Shown piece after piece: positions 38,101 to 49,479 of a DNA stretch of 64,000 bases. The stretch lies in the NCBI GenBank assembly GCA_021234155.1, contig JAJEKV010000031.1:299896-363895 (forward strand), written 5' to 3'. This DNA is from Isoetes taiwanensis (taxonomy: Eukaryota; Streptophyta; Lycopodiopsida; Isoetales; Isoetaceae). The position numbers and the translations under genes were made by a program. The first letter of the stretch is position 1. Each line of letters starts with the position of its first letter. The notes below the pieces were generated by a model that was not told the DNA's origin, searched no databases, and worked only from the letters and a program-made list of their open reading frames with translations.

Positions 38101-38341
38101 GATATGCCGAGCTTGTGGATCAAATGAAGTTGAGGATGAGATGCATGTAATTCTGCGATGTCCAACAAAATTGGCCCCCCTACGGACGGGTTTGATATTA
38201 GAGTCTCGATTTGGTAAACTTTTTCCGGCTCCCGGCAACCCGTATTGCAAGTTTTCTAATAGATGTACTACAACTTCACAGAGTCGATTGGTAAATATAT
38301 CTAGAGGTATAATTGATGAGGGAGAGGAGAGTGGAGCTTGA
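35121..38341 (+). pseudogene. LINE ORF2: APE endonuclease, reverse transcriptase, C-terminal zinc motif; frameshifted
   Basis: Begins MAWNINQLNIGKIYS. The APE-type endonuclease has FLETWEHE, GCYFPP, LMGDFNGRT and ARSESDHVP, i.e. the catalytic E, D, N and SDH residues. The reverse transcriptase follows, with NYRMIMVSNLFAKLYATIIE, GFRPRKSTIDHL, SNIGVKQGCPMSPTLFGIF and the active site LLYADDIVLIA. The C-terminal part has SAHHLDVEVGRW and CRACGSNEVEDEMHVILRC. Frame changes near 36605, 36775 and 37555 and the stops there make it defective; otherwise domains are complete over about 1,070 codons. ORF2 of copies a, c, d and e aligns by eye with parts of it. Confidence 0.9.
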
Positions 38342-38371
38342 TGATGAGCCTCTTTTTACGAGGACTCATCA
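38342..38371 (+). other. 3' UTR hairpin of LINE copy b
   Basis: TGATGAGCCTC, a 7-nt loop, then GAGGACTCATCA: an 11-bp stem with a single bulged base. It lies two bases after the ORF2 stop. Copies a and e have a shorter hairpin (AGGCC, 5-nt loop, GGCCT) at a similar place. Confidence 0.7.
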
Positions 38372-38477
38372 CATGAAAATGTTTTTTTAACTTTGAACAT
38401 GTTTTTCTAGGCGTCTCATAGACCCACGATGGTCTCAAAAAGGCGGAATAATACACTACACTTCACTTCACTTCACT

Positions 38478-38614
<137 letters not shown>

Positions 38615-38731
38615 AAATGGGGCCCACGAGAGTGAGGGCGGAACTGTGAAAGAAAAGACACCTACTGGCTAGATGGGATTCGGGGAGAAGCCAGCCAACG
38701 AGAAGCTTCGGTTTCTCTTGAAACAATCGGC

Positions 38732-39358
38732 ATGAACTTACCTGTTTCCGGCAAGAGGCAGCGAGAGAGAAAACAGTGGATTGCAATACAAGAGGCATGG
38801 ACACAGGAGGTAAAAACATTACATGAAGAAAACAGGGCACTCCGAGAAGATCTAACAAATCTGAAATCGGAATTAGCAGAAGTTCAAGGGGAGTTGCACA
38901 ATTTGCAGGCTCATCAGGAAGTAATACCTTCTGAGATAGAAACACTGAAGACAGAAGTTCAGAATTATATAGAAGGTCAAGAAAGGAAGAACAGAGCATG
39001 TAACCTTCGTGATTGTGGGTTTGCCGTAACAAGACAATGAAAATACGAAATCTCTTTGTGACTAAGCTCTTTGAAGACAAATTGGATATAAAAAGAGACA
39101 GGGGTTCTTGATGCATTCGAGTAGGGAAAAAGAGACTTGGGAACCAGACATGTTGTGGTCAAATTCCAAAGCAGAGATACACGGTTTGCTGTTCTAAGAA
39201 ATAAGTACAAGCTGAAAGATCAATTCATTTGGATCAATGAAGATCTGACCAAAGAGCAAATGATAACTAAGAAACAGGAAATTGAGAAAGTAAAAGAAGC
39301 CAAAGCCAGCAACAAGAAGGTAACATGGAAAAGAGGAAAGGCTGTCATTGAAGAATAG
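38732..39358 (+). pseudogene. LINE copy c ORF1, frameshifted
   Basis: The ATG at 38732 starts MNLPVSGKRQRERKQW, followed by a coiled coil (TLHEENRALREDLTNLKSEL) and ACNLRDCGF, then a stop at 39038. The L1 ORF1p-like C-terminal part resumes in another frame at 39137-39358 (TRHVVVKFQSRDTRFAVLRN, IWINEDLTKEQ). The shared WINEDLTKEQ with copy b fixes the homology. At least two lesions separate the halves. Confidence 0.8.
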
Positions 39359-39385
39359 GAAGAGCAGGAGGCCTTTAGAGTAGCA

Positions 39386-42343
39386 ATATGGAATGTTAAC
39401 CGACTCACGGTAGAGAAAGTGATCAGCATGGAAGATTTGTTGCAAAATGTAGACATGATTTGTTTTATAGAAACTAAAGAACATGATTGGTTCGAGTTGC
39501 CAGTTATAGATAATTTTCATAATATATACTCTGTTAAAAATGCACGCTTTAAGCAGGGTGACTGTGGTAATGGAGGAGTTGCTTGTTATATTAGGAGCGA
39601 ATTTAAACATGCAGTTGTAGGAGTTAAGAAGGATGTTAACAACCAGTACATCTGGATATCAATACGAAGAGGGGAAGATATAATATATATGGCAGCCTGC
39701 TACTTTGCACCACGCCATAAACAAGCATATGCAAATGCTGTAGATGCATCCGGTGATGATCCGTTTTATAATCTTGAGCAGGATATAATGGCATATCAGG
39801 AAAAAGGGCATGTTATTTTAACAGGGGACTTTAACGGTCGTACAGAACATATCCAGGCAACGGCTTTTGTGGATGCAGATGACCCATTGTGGCTTGAAGC
39901 TGAAGATGAACATCAACTGGAAATTAATGGCCTGAAACGGACCTCTGCTGATCAGATCATAACAAAGACAGGAAGGCACTTGCTGAATTTATGTAGTAGC
40001 TCAAATATGCGCATTTTAAATGGCATAGAAAGATTCCCAGGATCTGGAGGATGTACATGCAGACAGAGAAGCGTAGTGGATTACCTTATATGCGGAGAGG
40101 ACACTATGAGGTTTGTGCAGAACTTTGTTGTTATGGAAGAAAGAGTTGAATCAGATCATGCTCCCCTGACTTTTTGCATGCCTGCGGTTGCAAGAAAGAA
40201 AGAACAGTGTAAAATAGCGCCAAATATGTGGTATGACCACAAAAAAGCTAAGCAATATGAGCAATGTACTGCATTAGGTGCTGGAAATCAGAGCTGGCCG
40301 GATGATGTGAATAGGCTAAATGAAAGCATTACCACCATTTTGCTAGAGTCTGCTGCCAAATGCTTTGTTTCCAAGAGAGCTCTTAAAGGGCTGAAATGTA
40401 ATGCATGGTATGATGATGACTGTAAAAATATGAAGAAGAAATATCAAATGGCCAAAGGAGAGCAACGGCGGCATATGAAAAGAGAGTTGGTAAGGCTGGT
40501 TAGAAGGAAAAAACGTGCATACCTCTGTATGAGACAGGAAGAGTTAGTGCAGGAATACCTCAAAGAGCCAAAGAAATTCTGGAGTAAGATGAAGAAAACT
40601 AAACCGGCTGAAATCTCCATTGATGCAAACGAATTATGGAAGCATGTCCATTCGCTATATTTTGTGAAGGGCACAGGAGAAGTAGGAAGGGGAAAATCAG
40701 ATTTGAGCATCACAAAGGAAGATGTGGCTGCTGGGATACAAAGGCTTGCAAATGGCAAAGCAAAGGATGCTCAAAATCTTGGGGCAGAATTATTAAAATG
40801 GGCCAGCGATGAGATACTTACAGGGGTAACTCAGCTGCTTAACTTGGCATTAAGGCAAGGCTTCCCAAAAGCGTGGCAAATTAACCGTGTGGTGCCCATA
40901 TGGAAAGGAGGAGACCCTGCAGAAGCAAACAATTACCGCACACTGATGATAAGCAGTTTGTTTTCAAAACTTTTTGCCTCCATTGTAGAAAGGAAATTAA
41001 GTGAATGGGCTGAAAAAGAGGATGTAAGAGCTGAAACACAAGCAGGTTTTAGAGCAGACAGATCCACTTTGGATCACCTGATCACACTGAAGGTGATTAT
41101 GGATTCTGTGAAAGGCAAGAAGAAGCCAGTGTACATACTGTTTGTTGACTTTAAGAAGGCTTTTGATAAGGTGCCCAGAGACAAATTATGGCAGCGAATG
41201 GAGCAGATAAAAGTGCCAACGGAGATAAGGGAGGCAGTGAGAACACTATACGAGAAGGTACTGGTACAGTTGTCATTTCCTTTTTCTCTTGATGTATCAG
41301 ATACAATTGCAAGTAATATAGGGGTTAAACAAGGCTGCCCGCTTTCACCAACCTTATTTGGATTATTTATTGACAGTTTAGATGATTGGCTCAAAATAAA
41401 TGGAGGAGCTGGAGCGAGAGATACATGGCTACATGATAAACCGCTAATGTATCTTCGATGATGTGGTTATCTTTGCGGATCACACGAGCAAATCAAAACA
41501 ACATTTGAATGCTTTGTCAAGTTCTCGTGAGCATCTACGACATACGGGTAAACCTGGACAAGACAAAGATTATGGCAGTAGGAATCCTTAAGCAGGCATG
41601 CTTTCACTTTAATGGGATGGAGGTTCAGACTTGTGATTCTTACAAATACTTAGGTCTTGAAATTCATAGAAACCACAGGTGGAATGCATGCATAACATAT
41701 AAAGAGTGGAAGGTGGACTCAAAGCATTGTATAGTTTGCGAGCCTAAGCGAGGAGAATACATTTATGGTCGTGGCCCCCCGAAAATTAAACTTTTCTTTG
41801 TATTGGTACAGGACGGTAGTGTTGTCTGGATGTGAAGCTTGGGGGCCAAGTTTACCTAAAGGGTTATGGGAAGATATAGAGCATGTCTTGAAGAAATTTC
41901 TGAAGCAAGAAATAGGTGTGAAAATGCAAACACCATACCCAATGCTACTAGCAGAGTGTGGTTTAATGCCAATGGAAGGAGAAGAAATGGTAAGGTGCAT
42001 TAGGTATGTCAAAAGATTACATAAACAAAATGAGAAACGGATCCCATACAAGGCAATGCAGGCAAGTAGTGAAAATGGATGGTATGCTGATGTGAAAAGC
42101 TGGCTTGGCAGATGGGGCATATCCCTGGATGAGGCGCTGCTATATGACGGAGATATCAGATACTGGATAAAATTGAAAGTGGTTGATAAGTTATGGGAAA
42201 ATCCACATACTAAGATGGATATATATCATTCTCAGATGAATCCATACTTGACACAGGCTAGGCACTTGCAGGAAAACATTTCAATAGGGAAAAGGCATGC
42301 GATCGGCAGAGAATCGGATTTAGCTCACATAGACTTGGAGTAG
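39386..42343 (+). pseudogene. LINE copy c ORF2: endonuclease and reverse transcriptase, frameshifted late
   Basis: Begins AIWNVNRLTVEKVISMEDLL; the expected start Met is changed to another codon. The frame is open for about 690 codons to 41461: endonuclease (FIETKEHDW, ILTGDFNGRT, RVESDHAPL), RT (NNYRTLMISSLFSKLFASIV, GFRADRSTLDHL, SNIGVKQGCPLSPTLFGLFI). The catalytic YADD block is altered and shifted to CIFDDVVIFADH near 41450, so RT would be dead. The C-terminal part continues in two further frames (41509-41835 and 41765-42343) and decays before the zinc motif, whose remnant (CKACGCANG) is visible near 42392. Confidence 0.88.
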
Positions 42344-42703
42344 AAGCGGCCGTTGGTTTAAGATACCTAGGGAGGAAACGGACATGCAAGGCTTGTGGGT
42401 GCGCAAATGGGAGGATGGCGTCATGTGTTGATCGAGTGTGCGGCATATGAGTTGTTTTGAAGCGAACATCAAATTAAAGTGAATAGCCTAAACACAATTG
42501 TTTGAGCTAGATGCAAAACCTAGTTGGGGTTTTATTATTGAATTGTTACATTGTAGGGAAACATGTATTAAACAATTAGAAAATATGGTATTTGGGAGTG
42601 AGGAAGAATGATTGGGAATGAGCCCTTGAGGAGGAGATTATATGCCGAATTTGAAGCGTCCCTTAGAGGTCTTTGAGGTAATAACATTTCATTTCATTTC
42701 ATT

Positions 42704-42834
42704 ATCTCTCTATATCTCTCTCTCTCTCTCTCTATCTCTATATATATATATATCTCTCTCTATCTCTATATATCTATATATATATCTATATATATATCTA
42801 TATATATATATATATATCTATATATCTCTATATC
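42704..42834 (+). repeat. CT/TA tract 6, 131 bp
   Basis: TCTCTC runs interleaved with TATATA, i.e. a CT tract partly converted to TA repeat. It links the 3' end of LINE copy c to LINE copy d. Confidence 0.95.
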
Positions 42835-43524
<690 letters not shown>

Positions 43525-43857
43525 GTCATTGGCACATGCTTGTAAAAAATCCATCTCTCGTCACATCACGGTTCCTCCCTAAATATGCGTATTTTTTTTT
43601 TTGGGAGGAGAACAATTGTCTCGTGGCTTCACGACCTCGGTTATGGGCAGAATTTTTGCTGTTTGCGTATTTATTTTCGATCGTGCACCCATTCAGGCCC
43701 GGCGAGAAACAATGTGGGATAAAGGCCGGCCGTAACGTTCAATTAGGGTGCCAAATTGTGGGATATTCAAGCCTGTTTTTTTCTTCTTGGTTGTAGGGCT
43801 ATGTGGGATATTTCAATTCTAGTTTTGCCTCCCCGCTTTCCATTCGGCCACTAAACC

Positions 43858-45493
43858 ATGGATCCGGTCATTCTTGGCATGATTGCCATGCTTTTCGGGC
43901 TTTGACACTCCGGTTGCATTCTGAGAATCTTGTTTTGCGGCTCTACGGAACTCAAGCGATTTCGAAGACCCAATGACAATTCGATGATGAGGTTTTAGAA
44001 GATAACAATGGTATGTTTATTTGCGCATCTGCGGCTTTAATGGTTGCGGGTTCGGTAGGGTTAGAAGACCACCAAGAAGATTTTGGATTGCCCCAAGGCA
44101 AAAAACCTGAGTGGGATAATATCGATAACCATGCTTGGAATTATCGCCATCCTTTGAAGAGCGATATGTGGCACCAATTTTACAGGATGAAGAGCCACAT
44201 TTGAGAGACTTGTAGGTTTAATTGTGCCTTATCTTGTCGGGCGGGATTAAAGTAAGGCCCCTATTGATCCAAGGAAAGCGATTTGCTATGGTTACGTATT
44301 TTCTAGCACCGCAGGGGATATGCCCTTACATGTTTGGCCGAGAGGAATTTTTATGTTGGGAAAACAACGGTCTTGAGAAATATACCAAGAAAGTCATGCG
44401 TGTATTGGCCCGAAGACAATCTTTGTACAAGCGGTTTGTTGCAATGCCTACGGGGAGCAAGATTAACTTCGGTGTATTAAGGAATTCCATGATGCAACAA
44501 GGTTTCCCAATATATATATGCAGTTTGCCCGGTTCCCATATTTTTTTATGGAGGAAGCAAAAAAGGGACAATGGGGATGACTATTACATGGGAGACATAG
44601 AGGCACTCATGTCTCATGCAAGGAATTGTGACACATAGCAGATTGTTTATAAATGTTTGTGTAACAAGAACAGGTTCAGTACATGATTCCAACCAGTTCA
44701 AGAAGAGCTCCATCTATAATAAAATTGCCTCCAAACAAATTTTGCAAGAACCAGTGGTGACTCTTAGTGGCAGAAAACTGAAGAAGGGGCAGCCTACTGA
44801 CCAAGAGGTTCAGGTAACTATTCCACCTCTTCTATTAGGTGATTCAGCTTGTTCTAGCAGGCCCTTTCTCCTTAAAGTTTTTCCTCAAAATCAGGGTGCT
44901 TATGGTAAGTTCAACAAAAGGATTTGTAGGGGCAGAGTGTGTGTAGAAAATGGATTTGGCATTGTGAAGGAAAAATTCAGAATTCTGAAACACTTGCCCG
45001 TGCATGTTGTCAAAGCTTCCAAGATCATACATGGGTATAAATTCTTTACTGGTGGTCAAAAAGCACTGTCCAGACAAGTGCTTTAACTGCTAAAAATCTC
45101 ACATCCAACGTGAATTTGACATGCATATTGTGTTTGAAAATTGAGTATTACAAATAATAAACGTGTCTTTAAAACATTAAAGTAGGAAAAATGAGGTACC
45201 AACTAATATAATTATTTCGTAACATCAAATTTTGTATTAGCTAAGTGCTTTATGTGCTAAGTGCTGTCGCGGAAAGTTGTACACCACCAAAGAATTTACA
45301 CCCACATGCATGTTGTGTTCTTTGGAACTTTTGTATAATGGAAGACAAGGGCTGGGACATGCTGCCAATTGAAGATGATCCTCCACCAATATATTACTAT
45401 GAAACAGAAGCCATGAACAGGTCCTTAAAAAAACAAGGTGATCAAATGAGGCACATGTTATGTGAGAATCTGGATGGACATGTGATCCTTTGA
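43858..45493 (+). pseudogene. PIF/Harbinger transposase 2, multiply frameshifted and interrupted by a MITE
   Basis: Same family as 29932-31250: starts MDPVILGMIAMLF, then IDNHAWN, and the first Asp block is corrupted (CSLPGSHIFLWRK where element 1 has VDGSHIYLYRK). The second half is well kept from 44616: THSRLFINVCVTRTGSVHDS, LLLGDSACSSRPFLL (second Asp), GRVCVENGFGIVKEKFRIL (Glu). At 45032 the CDS is cut by a 271-bp MITE. Beyond it the frame resumes as HACCVLWNFCIMEDKGWDML to a stop at 45491-45493. Frameshifts near 43905, 44200 and 44635 show that it was inactive even without the MITE. Confidence 0.9.
45033..45303. mobile_element. MITE, 271 bp, 4-bp TSD (ACAT), in transposase 2
   Basis: Left end GGGTATAAATTCTTTACTGG; right end is the complement of GGGTGTAAATTCTTTGGTGG. 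Flanked by ACAT at 45029-45032 and 45304-45307. Deleting the element and one ACAT restores the frame KASKIIH-ACCVLWNFCI, as in Harbinger element 1, so the insertion boundaries are exact. It codes for nothing. The interior is AT-rich and includes the near-repeat CTAAGTGCT. Confidence 0.92.
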
Positions 45494-46065
45494 ATGTTCT
45501 TTTGTAGACAATAAAAAATAAATTCAAATTCAATTCTTTTCGATTTCGCTCTCTTTAATTCTTTGTCAAGCATTTCTTACACTTTGATGAATAAATAATT
45601 GAGTTTAGAGCTAAGTTTCCATTTAGAGCTCCAAAACATTTCATTGGAAATACTGAACAGCCTGTTACAAAATTTGTGAGTCAAATGACTTCACAATTAA
45701 ACAACAAACAAGACTAAGAGAAATCAATAGTACATGAACAAGTTTGATAAGACAAGTTTGCATTCATAAGACAAAGATTACATGGGCATATAATGCCCTG
45801 TTCAAAATACTTCAGCATCTGAGCTGCCCGAAACATTCTGAGTGAGCCAAATGACTTCACTATACAAAACAAAGAGTCTGCATACCTTCCAATGATCATA
45901 GGAAATCTGCATGAATATATAGAGGCATTTTTTTTCATCTGTCAGTTTTCGAGCAATCATATGAGAAAAAAATGGCAGGCATGCCATTTTACAGAAACAA
46001 AAGCATTTTATAAAAGGAAAATGAAGAAAAAAAAAAGAAGTGAGGCAAAGCATAGTATTTTTCTG
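45494..46065. other. Spacer between Harbinger genes, nothing recognised
   Basis: AT-rich. Likely 3' flanks of the two convergent genes. No motif I can support. Confidence 0.4.
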
Positions 46066-46623
46066 TCAAATTCGGGGACACAGTTCACATTGAAAGCTCA
46101 CACTACGAATTTCATGGAGGCACCATTTTTCATGAAGCCTAATGTAGACACACTCCATATGCCATGTCCGGTTGTTAGCAGAATTTGCTGCCCATTCCAA
46201 AACCTCGTCCTCCACACTAACCCCCATTTCCAGAAAAACTGTAATGGTCTTCTTAGAGAAGTGAGAGATAATTTCAATTTCAGGGTTTGCAGGTTGGACT
46301 GAAGGGGAGGAGAACTGGCTTTCTTGTTGCTCTTCCTCGTCCGAAGAGTCTTCATTGGAAACCTGATTCTCTTGAAATATATTCTCCAAACTAACAGGAT
46401 GATCACTGAACTGTTGAGAGTCCCCACTACTGTCGGGAAGAACTTCCTCGCTAGAAGTAGGCCAGGAGTCATGGTCTGAATAATAGGGAACCTCACTGGA
46501 AGAGGAAGAAGTAGAATCTGGAGTTTGATATGAGGAAGACGAAGATGAGCTCAAGCTCGAGGAAGACGAAGCAGAGCTCGAGCTTGGGGAGCGTGGGCGC
46601 TTTCGGTTCACGATTCTCTCCAT
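46066..46623 (-). CDS. Serine-rich acidic protein of unknown function, inside Harbinger element 2
   Basis: 186-residue ORF from ATG at 46623 (MERIVNRKRPRSPSSSS) to a stop at 46066. It has an N-terminal basic patch with RKRPRSP that could serve as a nuclear signal, a long serine/acidic disordered part (SSSYQTPDSTSSSSSEVPYY, NEDSSDEEEQQES), then a short ordered-looking C-terminus (TITVFLEMGVSVEDEVLEWA). It lies between transposase and Myb-like gene, on the same strand as the latter. I do not recognise the family. It could be an extra gene of this Harbinger lineage, or a host gene carried in. Serine runs are low-complexity, but the ORF has a proper ATG, no stop, and a non-repetitive second half. 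Confidence 0.5.
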   Translation of the reverse strand: MERIVNRKRPRSPSSSSASSSSSLSSSSSSSYQTPDSTSSSSSEVPYYSDHDSWPTSSEEVLPDSSGDSQQFSDHPVSLENIFQENQVSNEDSSDEEEQQESQFSSPSVQPANPEIEIISHFSKKTITVFLEMGVSVEDEVLEWAANSANNRTWHMECVYIRLHEKWCLHEIRSVSFQCELCPRI

Positions 46624-46821
46624 GTTTTCGGAGCGGCTTGCATGCAAGGAATTTAGGAAGCTTAAATAGGCCTTACGAATTTGGGTGATTGTGACTAGAA
46701 GGCAATAATTAATACTAAAGAAATAGGGCAGTACAACTTCTTCAATATTTAAGAATACTAGTGGGTTTTGAGACAGTTCCAAAAGAGAATTTCTAAAAAG
46801 CGAAAAATTGAAAACGAACCT

Positions 46822-48189
46822 TTAGTCCTTCTTATTGGCAGCAAGTTTGGCAATTTCGAGCAATGTCTCCTTTGTCATTTCACATATGCTTTGAGTCATT
46901 GGGCAAAAGTATGCTGGTGGGGTACAAAAAAACGCGGCCCCGGCACTTAGATCAGCACCCTGCACCTACTATTCTATCATAGTATTCCACTTGTCATTCA
47001 TTGGAGCTATTACATATTTCTATTGATTACCTAATTACCATGTGCTAGTACCAGTAACACCCTAAACAAGCTGCCATATGGGGTGCTATATGAGTGCTGT
47101 CAGCATGTGTCCGGACGCCTGCTTTTGTACCCCACCAGCATACTTTTGCCCCATTGCAGCCATGGACTCTGCAACTTTCAGACTGTTTGCAGATCTTATT
47201 GTTTCCAATTCCCTAACCAACTCAATTTTTCTTGCACTTTCTTCTTTCAGGAAATCTAATTTCTTCACCTCAGTGTCCCCAAATGTGCTTGCCATCTGTG
47301 ATATTCCCATTGCAATGTCCTCATCTATCTGCAACCTGGACTTCTTTCTACTTGTAGGTTTTCCACAAACTCCAGGCTGATTACATGCAGCTGATCTAGG
47401 ACTTGAAGAATCTGTCTGGTTTCCTGTTGGTGTCCTATTGATTGGAATTTCTGGCATCACTGGACTGCTCGGATTTCCCGTGTTTACATTATTGTTTGAA
47501 TTGGGTGGATCATCAAAATGGTCTTCAAATCCTGCATCTGTTCCAACAGTTTCAAAGAAAGTGTCATTCATGAAAGATTCTGAGTAATTTGTATGCAAGT
47601 CTGCAGCCTCGAAAGCTTCATTCCCAAATTCACCAGCACCTGGTATTGGATTATCTGAGGTAACACCATATTTAACCTCTTCCATTCTGTCATACCACTG
47701 CCAAGTTGATGGTTCAAAACTCGTATGGCTACAAGCCTCCTTCTCATCTTTAAATTTAGCTTGCAGCTTATCCCATTTATTCTTTAGTTGTCTCAGCTCT
47801 ACTAAACCCCCAACAAAGGGCTGCAATTTGATCATAATTTCCCTCCATTGTGTGTTGGAGAGGTTGAGGGTGCAATTGGTTACCAATTTCATCTCGTTCA
47901 AGAGATTGAGGAATGTGGAGACACCTTGATCTGTCCATTGCACAGGAGACTTCCTATTCTTTGTGTCTATCACTTTCGAATTTTCCTTCTCATGCACAAC
48001 AAGAGCCAAAGCAGAATCGGTTTCAAAAGATTCACTCACAATATCAGAGGATGCCTGAATTTCGCTCAATACACGCTTGGATCTCTTTTACTTTGGCTGT
48101 CTTGAAGATGGAATTGGCTCGGAATTAGTCTCCAAATGCACATCCATGGAGATCTGGCCTGTCATTTTCCGGGTCCTTCTTGGTGCCAT
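46822..48189 (-). pseudogene. Myb/SANT-like DNA-binding protein of PIF/Harbinger element 2, MITE-interrupted
   Basis: PIF/Harbinger elements usually encode a Myb/SANT-like partner that brings the transposase to the TIRs. Minus-strand reading from ATG at 48189 (MAPRRTRKMTGQISMD) meets one nonsense codon (TAA at about 48088) and then runs open to the MITE. The trihelix-like domain is WTDQGVSTFLNLLNEMKLVT, WREIMIKLQ, LKNKWDKLQAKFK, STWQWYD. A linker and a C-terminal helix follow (LVRELETIRSANSLKVAESM). The MITE at 46901-47151 splits it after AESMAAM; beyond it the true end is TQSICEMTKETLLEIAKLAA and a stop at 46822-46824. A fragment of the same gene occurs at 32678-32812. Confidence 0.88.
46901..47151. 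mobile_element. MITE, 251 bp, 29-bp perfect TIR, 4-bp TSD (CATT), in the Myb-like gene
   Basis: Terminal repeat GGGCAAAAGTATGCTGGTGG, continuing for nine more bases to AAAA, is perfectly inverted at both ends (46901-46929 and 47123-47151). It is flanked by CATT at 46897-46900 and 47152-47155. Removing the element plus one CATT restores the Myb-like C-terminus as confirmed by the uninterrupted paralogue at 32678-32812. TIR similarity continues weakly inward. No coding capacity. Confidence 0.95.
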
Positions 48190-48684
48190 TTTTTCAACCC
48201 GAGGAGGCACGAAAGACTTCTTTGGTTCTTTGGCAAAGCAGATCGAGAGGCCTTAGACATCTGAATCCAAATAATTGATTGGGAATAAGGACGACTTAAA
48301 ACGAAATTGAGGATCAAAACTTAATGTATGAATGCACAAAAAACAGAATGCAAATGCATGCGTGATCTGATGAATACCTGGATCGTAATCGGCTAATTGC
48401 TTCGAGAAATTGGATACTCGGAGCAAGAATTAGGCGGCCTTGAAGATCAAGCGGGGTAAATAAGCCCATGGTTTTGGTGGGAAACATTTGGCGCTTTTTT
48501 GAGCGTGAAAATTAAGGCTAATTGTTTGGTTAGTGGGCAATGAAAACGCCCCCTGTTAGGGGCGAATCATCTCTCAAGGTGAGAGTTGGGTTTTCCCACT
48601 CTCACCCATCTCTCCCATCTCTCCCGCATCTCTCATCTCTCGTATTTCTCTCGTCATCTCTCGTCATCTCTAGCATGTGGCCAT

Positions 48685-48686
<2 letters not shown>
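48190..48686. other. Right flank of Harbinger element 2
   Basis: Contains the presumed 5' leader of the Myb-like gene and then unassigned DNA. 48600-48670 is rich in TCTCTC/CATCTC repeats that grade into CT tract 8. I could not identify the element's TIR. Confidence 0.4.

Positions 48687-48781
<95 letters not shown>
48687..48781 (+). repeat. (CT)n tract 8, 95 bp
   Basis: Perfect CT run directly before LINE copy e. Confidence 0.98.
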
Positions 48782-48783
<2 letters not shown>

Positions 48784-49467
48784 TTGCTCACAAAGCTTTG
48801 ATATCAAGTAAAGAGAAAGGATTATTACATGATGTAACAAAATGGCTCCAAAAATGGGATATCCAATGGGAAGAAGTGATCTTGGTTGACTCGGATCTAA
48901 GACAATGGATCTCTAAGAAGATACTTATGAAGATGTGGAGGCAGCCCAAAACTAAGATGATCTTATACAAGCAAAGCATAAATCCGAATTTGACGCCATC
49001 TACACACCTACTGGGAAAATATTTCAATACAAAAGAGACATTCTATCTGCGGGGATCCGTCTTAGCTCCCACCATTTGGGAGTAGAAGTGGGGAGATGGG
49101 GGCATATCATACCACGAGATCAAAGATCACGCAAGGTATGTGACTCAAACCGGTGGAGGATGAAAGATCATACATTGCTTCTCGGATGTAGGGCCTATGA
49201 AGCAATTCGAGATAAAAACTGCGGTATTCATTATAACGATCTACCCACTCTTTTTACACTTAATAGTGATATGTTGGGAAAATATTTGATTGAACTTCTC
49301 CAACATAGGGATACTTGTTTAAGTTTTCACACTGCTGTTAATGTTGATAATTCAGATAGTTTGAGTGAGAGTGATGAGCTAGATGAGGATTTGGAAACTC
49401 ATCTATTATTTTATGAAGATGTTTAAGTGGTTTTGTCTAATAGGCCTTTGAGGCCTCCCATAGACAT
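48782..49467 (+). mobile_element. LINE copy e: 5'-truncated, cut by the CACTA element
   Basis: Starts directly after CT tract 8. The ORF2 C-terminus is in two frames: 48790-49085 (SSKEKGLLHDVTKWLQKWDI, KTKMILYKQSINPNL) and 49076-49426 (GVEVGRWGHIIPRDQR, then a corrupted zinc motif, and SESDELDEDLETHLLFYEDV). The 3' UTR matches copy a closely (TAATAGGCC, TGAGGCCTCCCATAGACAT) and breaks at exactly the point where copy a has AATAAA and its CT tail; CACTACAAG follows instead. Confidence 0.9.
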
Positions 49468-49479
49468 CACTACAAGGGA

